In this document: piece by piece, positions 61,022 through 64,000 of the stretch
Numbering within the stretch: the first letter of the stretch is position 1
How the letters are laid out: each line of letters opens with the position of its first letter
Origin: Flavobacterium hibernum
GTDB taxonomy: Bacteria > Bacteroidota > Bacteroidia > Flavobacteriales > Flavobacteriaceae
Reading direction: 5' to 3'
Assembly (NCBI RefSeq): GCF_000832125.1
Contig: NZ_JPRK01000016.1
Coordinates: forward strand, 1 to 64,000
DNA length: 64,000 nt
The notes under the pieces: generated by a model
Seen by the model: the letters and a program-made list of their open reading frames with translations, nothing else
Told to the model about the DNA's origin: nothing
Databases searched by the model: none
Position numbers and translations under genes: made by a program

Positions 61022-62806
61022 ATGCTAAAAAAATATTTTAGAAAACTAGAAAGCATTATCGCTTTGGCTCAATCATTAATGACTCCAAAGCAATTTATTT
61101 TTTTATCAAGTATTCTAATTGGTATCTCCTGTTCTTTGGCAGTAATTGTCTTAAAGACTTTTGCGCATAGCGTATTTTCTTTTGCTACATCGATCAACGC
61201 CATTTTAAAATTAAGTTTCATTAACAGTATTTTGCCCATTATTGGTATTTTGCTTACGGTATTTGTAATCAAAAAAGTGCTTAACGGTACTATCGAAAAA
61301 GGAACTTCTCAAATATTATATGCCGTTGCAAAAAAAGCAAGTATTATTCCAAGAAAACAAATGTATGCGCAAATTGTGACGAGTTCGTTAACGGTTGGTT
61401 TAGGAGGTTCTGCAGGTTTAGAAAGCCCGATTGTGGTTACCGGAGCTGCTTTCGGATCTAACTTTGCTCAAAATTACAAACTCGCCTACAAAGACCGAAC
61501 TTTATTAATTGGTTGTGGAGTTGCCGCGGGAATTGCTGCCGCTTTTAACGCTCCTATTGCTGGAGTTCTTTTTGCTATAGAAGTTCTATTGGTCGATGTG
61601 AGTATTTCTGCCTTTACTCCTATTATGATTTCGGCAGCAACCGGAGCATTAGTTTCAGCAATTGTTTTAGACGAAACCATATTGTTATCCTTCAAAAAAC
61701 AAGAAGCTTTTAATTATCATAATATTCCATTTTATGTTCTTTTAGGAATTCTTACTGGTTTTATGGCTGTTTATTATGCTAGAAATTTTCAAAGAGTGGA
61801 ACATTATTTTGCTAAATTAGAAATCGGTCCGTACAAAAAAGCTTTAATTGGTTCTTCATTATTAGCATTGCTTATATTTATTTTTCCAACACTTTTTGGT
61901 GAGGGTTACGAAAGTATCAAAACATTATCCGAAGCTGATCCGGGAAAAATATTAGACAATACTCTATTTGGTGATTTTAGAAATAATCAATGGATTTTAC
62001 TACTTTTTGTTGGATGCACCATGATGGTAAAAGTGTTTGCCTCAGGATTAACTATTGGTAGTGGAGGAAACGGAGGTAATTTTGCACCGTCGTTATTTTT
62101 AGGATCGTATTTAGGATATTTCTTTTCAAAATTCATTAGCCTTATTGGTTTAGCAAAATTACCAATTAGTAATTTTACCATGGTTGGAATGGCTGGTATT
62201 TTGAGTGGATTATTTCATGCACCACTAACTGCTATTTTCTTAATTGCAGAAATTACAGGTGGTTACAGCCTCATGATTCCGCTTATGATAGTTTCTTCTA
62301 TCAGTTTTGCTATTTCTAAACGTTTCGAAAAATATTCATTAGATGTAAAAGGTTTAGCCAAAAAAGGTCATGCTTTTACAAGCAATAAAGATTCTAATAT
62401 TCTGTCAACATTAGATATTGATACTATCATTCAGTGCGATTATTTAACCGTTCACCCAGAAGAAAACTTAACCAAATTAGTCGATCTTATTTCGCATTCT
62501 AATCAGGTTGTTTTTGCAGTTGTAAACAACGAGAAAGAACTCGTTGGTATTGTTCATTTTAATGATATTCGCGAAATTATTTTCAATTCTTATCGAGTAA
62601 AATACACTTTGATTAAAGATGTTATGAAAATACCACCCGCAACAATTTCCTCTTCTGATAGCATGGAAATCGTAATGAGCAAATTTGAAAAATCAAAAAC
62701 AGCATTTCTTCCTGTTGTAAGAGATGACAAATACTACGGCTTTATCTCCAAATCTATAGCACTAGAAGCCTACAGAACTAAACTACGTGCTATGACAATT
62801 GAATAA
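61022..62806 (+). CDS. ClC-family chloride channel/antiporter with CBS domains
   Basis: A 594-residue protein with about ten membrane helices and a C-terminal pair of CBS domains (about 470-590). Ion-pathway motifs include GGSAGLESPIVVTGAAFGSN, where the Glu lies at the gating position, GIAAAFNAPIAGVLFAIE and GSGGNGGNFAPSLFLGSYLG. The CBS domains (FAVVNNEKELVGIVHFNDIR and FLPVVRDDKYYGF) may bind adenine nucleotides. Whether it is a channel or a proton antiporter cannot be told from these motifs alone. Confidence 0.93.
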   Translation: MLKKYFRKLESIIALAQSLMTPKQFIFLSSILIGISCSLAVIVLKTFAHSVFSFATSINAILKLSFINSILPIIGILLTVFVIKKVLNGTIEKGTSQILYAVAKKASIIPRKQMYAQIVTSSLTVGLGGSAGLESPIVVTGAAFGSNFAQNYKLAYKDRTLLIGCGVAAGIAAAFNAPIAGVLFAIEVLLVDVSISAFTPIMISAATGALVSAIVLDETILLSFKKQEAFNYHNIPFYVLLGILTGFMAVYYARNFQRVEHYFAKLEIGPYKKALIGSSLLALLIFIFPTLFGEGYESIKTLSEADPGKILDNTLFGDFRNNQWILLLFVGCTMMVKVFASGLTIGSGGNGGNFAPSLFLGSYLGYFFSKFISLIGLAKLPISNFTMVGMAGILSGLFHAPLTAIFLIAEITGGYSLMIPLMIVSSISFAISKRFEKYSLDVKGLAKKGHAFTSNKDSNILSTLDIDTIIQCDYLTVHPEENLTKLVDLISHSNQVVFAVVNNEKELVGIVHFNDIREIIFNSYRVKYTLIKDVMKIPPATISSSDSMEIVMSKFEKSKTAFLPVVRDDKYYGFISKSIALEAYRTKLRAMTIE

Positions 62807-62809
62807 GCT

Positions 62810-62849
62810 TAATATCGGATAGATTAAAAATTTCATTTATCCGATATTA
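62810..62849. repeat. 12-base inverted repeat before the fic gene
   Basis: Perfect arms 62810-62821 and 62838-62849 (TAATATCGGATA/TATCCGATATTA) with a 16-base spacer. There is no T tract. It lies 20 bases before the fic start and just ahead of a TACTTTTG box (62855-62862), so it may be an operator as well as an end-of-transcript hairpin for the ClC gene. Confidence 0.55.
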
Positions 62850-62854
62850 ATAAG

Positions 62855-62862
62855 TACTTTTG
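62855..62862 (+). promoter_or_regulatory. possible -7 box of the fic gene
   Basis: TACTTTTG ends 7 bases before the ATG at 62870. If used, the transcript would be leaderless or nearly so. No clear TTG at -33. Confidence 0.4.
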
Positions 62863-62869
62863 TAAGATT

Positions 62870-63823
62870 ATGTGGGATATAAACCTAACTTACAGAGAAG
62901 AATTTCAATCAACTTTTGATCGATTGTACCAAAAAAGGCTCGATTTGCAAAACAGCAGACCATTGCCCAATATTGCTTTGCATAAAATTCGCGAAAGCTT
63001 ATCTCTGGAATGGACATACAATTCCAACAGTATCGAAGGAAATACGATGAGTTTACGCGAGACCCAAATGGTTATTCAGGAAGGAATTACCATTAAAGGA
63101 AAATCACTTCGCGAACATTTTGAAACCCACAATCATGATAAAGCAATCGATTATTTATATTCGATTGTTGGAGATGATTATAAACTAAGAAGTATTGATA
63201 TCCTTTCGCTACACGGATTAGTTTTACGTTCTATCGAAGATGATTTTGCAGGAAGATTAAGAAATGGTGGCGTTCGTATTTCAGGAGCCAATTTTATGCC
63301 GCCAAATGCCAATAAAGTTTCAGATTATCTAGATGAACTTATTGATTTTATAAATACAAATCCTTTATGCTTAAATGACATTGAACTAGCAACCATTTAC
63401 CATCATAAACTAGTCTGGATTCACCCTTTCTTTGATGGAAATGGGCGAACTGTTCGATTAAGCATGAATTTATTATTAATGCGTTGCGATTTTCCTCCAG
63501 CTATTATTCTTAAAAATGATAGAAAAAAATATTACGAAGCATTAAATCAAGCTAATAATGGTAATTACCAAAAATTAATACTTTTGATGTGCCAGGCTTT
63601 AGAACGTACGCTAAATATTTATCTAACTGCAATGCCTGGCAGCAGTTACGATTTTCAGCCTATTATAGATATTGTAAGTGAACCACAAGCTCCTTATGGT
63701 CAAGAATATGTTAGTTTACTAGCTAGAACAGGTAAAATTGACGCTTATAAAGAAGGACGAAACTGGTACACCACTAAAGAAGCCATTGAAGAATATATGG
63801 CAACTCGAAAAAGAAAACGTTAA
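62870..63823 (+). CDS. Fic-domain protein with N-terminal inhibitory motif
   Basis: A 317-residue Fic protein, probably an AMP-transferase. The active-site loop HPFFDGNGRTVR (His185) is fully canonical. An inhibitory helix motif S-x-x-x-E-G is present at Ser52-Glu56-Gly57 (SNSIEGN), as in class II Fic proteins, in which the Glu blocks productive ATP binding. The C-terminal part (about 250-317) looks like a winged-helix domain. No separate antitoxin gene is next to it, consistent with self-inhibition. Confidence 0.92.
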   Translation: MWDINLTYREEFQSTFDRLYQKRLDLQNSRPLPNIALHKIRESLSLEWTYNSNSIEGNTMSLRETQMVIQEGITIKGKSLREHFETHNHDKAIDYLYSIVGDDYKLRSIDILSLHGLVLRSIEDDFAGRLRNGGVRISGANFMPPNANKVSDYLDELIDFINTNPLCLNDIELATIYHHKLVWIHPFFDGNGRTVRLSMNLLLMRCDFPPAIILKNDRKKYYEALNQANNGNYQKLILLMCQALERTLNIYLTAMPGSSYDFQPIIDIVSEPQAPYGQEYVSLLARTGKIDAYKEGRNWYTTKEAIEEYMATRKRKR

Positions 63824-63857
63824 CTAACCAAAAACCAACCATAAAACCAACCATAAC

Positions 63858-64000
63858 ATGAAAAAAAATCTATTACTACTCTTTTTCGCTGCCAGTTTTA
63901 TTTCTAATGCGCAAACAAAAGACAAAATCGATACTACAAAATTGTTCAAAGAGTTAACAGATCAAGTTTGTTCTTGCATAGATTCGATTCCAACCTTTAA
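63858..64000 (+). CDS. exported protein, N-terminal fragment (cut by window end)
   Basis: The frame opens at ATG 63858 and runs off the window after 47 codons. It begins with a clear signal peptide (MKKNLLLLFFAASFISNAQ) followed by TKDKIDTTKLFKELTDQVCS. The segment VCSCIDSI has two closely spaced cysteines. The family cannot be named from this fragment. It starts 34 bases after the fic stop codon. Confidence 0.8.
   Translation, partial: MKKNLLLLFFAASFISNAQTKDKIDTTKLFKELTDQVCSCIDSIPTF

Noticed and set aside
62810..62849. Simple intrinsic terminator of the ClC gene
   Set aside because: The stem is perfect, but no T tract follows on the plus strand, so I list it as an inverted repeat instead.

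Overview
The window looks like chromosomal DNA of a Bacteroidota member, most likely Flavobacterium or a close relative. The DNA is AT-rich. Secreted proteins carry type IX secretion (T9SS) C-terminal sorting tails, the capsule regulator is an UpxY-type NusG paralogue, and several intergenic regions match the Bacteroidetes promoter form TTG-N19/20-TAnnTTTG. No rRNA, tRNA, CRISPR array, IS element or phage was recognised. All assignments come from reading the sequence; no database was searched.

Region 1 (about 1.2-26.1 kb, minus strand) is one long surface-polysaccharide (capsule/O-antigen) operon. In transcription order it holds nucleotide-sugar genes (a TagD-like nucleotidyltransferase, manC, fcl, gmd, ugd), a Wzx flippase, acyltransferases, about nine glycosyltransferases of several folds, a Wzy polymerase, a UDP-xylose synthase, the Wza export lipoprotein, the Wzc tyrosine kinase, a VanZ-like protein and a WcaJ-type initiating phosphosugar transferase. 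The predicted precursors are GDP-mannose, GDP-fucose, UDP-GlcA and UDP-xylose. The non-coding leader ahead of the first gene can fold into a terminator-like structure. A UpxY antiterminator gene lies just beyond it on the opposite strand, so control by processive antitermination is plausible.

Region 2 (27-32 kb) has two small XRE regulators, a poor 0.7-kb gap, and a three-gene minus-strand operon of exported proteins (T9SS-tailed protein, tail-fibre-like protein, double pectate-lyase-like beta-helix).

Region 3 (32.8-43.0 kb, plus strand) is the most notable part: a compact hybrid NRPS-PKS system. Protein 1 is A-T-KS-AT-ACP, protein 2 is C-A-T-TE, and a phosphopantetheinyl transferase overlaps the second gene. 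Both A domains give glycine-type specificity codes by hand alignment, and the AT has a malonyl-type motif. The predicted backbone is glycine-acetate(C2)-glycine with an unreduced beta-keto group.

Region 4 (43.1-47.3 kb) is a LacI-controlled sugar operon: regulator, PfkB kinase, FucP-like transporter and a D-psicose/tagatose 3-epimerase. The epimerase's four metal ligands are spaced exactly as in the known D-psicose epimerase. Two identical 20-bp operators precede the regulator and the kinase.

Region 5 (47.5-64 kb) is mixed housekeeping and accessory content: SemiSWEET, a redox module (SnoaL-like, luciferase-like monooxygenase, HxlR regulator, Old Yellow Enzyme), a SIMPL protein, a rhomboid protease, a lipid A-type acyltransferase, a secreted GH128-like glucanase, a phosphohexomutase, an AcpH-like protein, gamma-glutamyltransferase, a serine protease, a ClC channel, a Fic protein and the start of a secreted protein cut by the window end.
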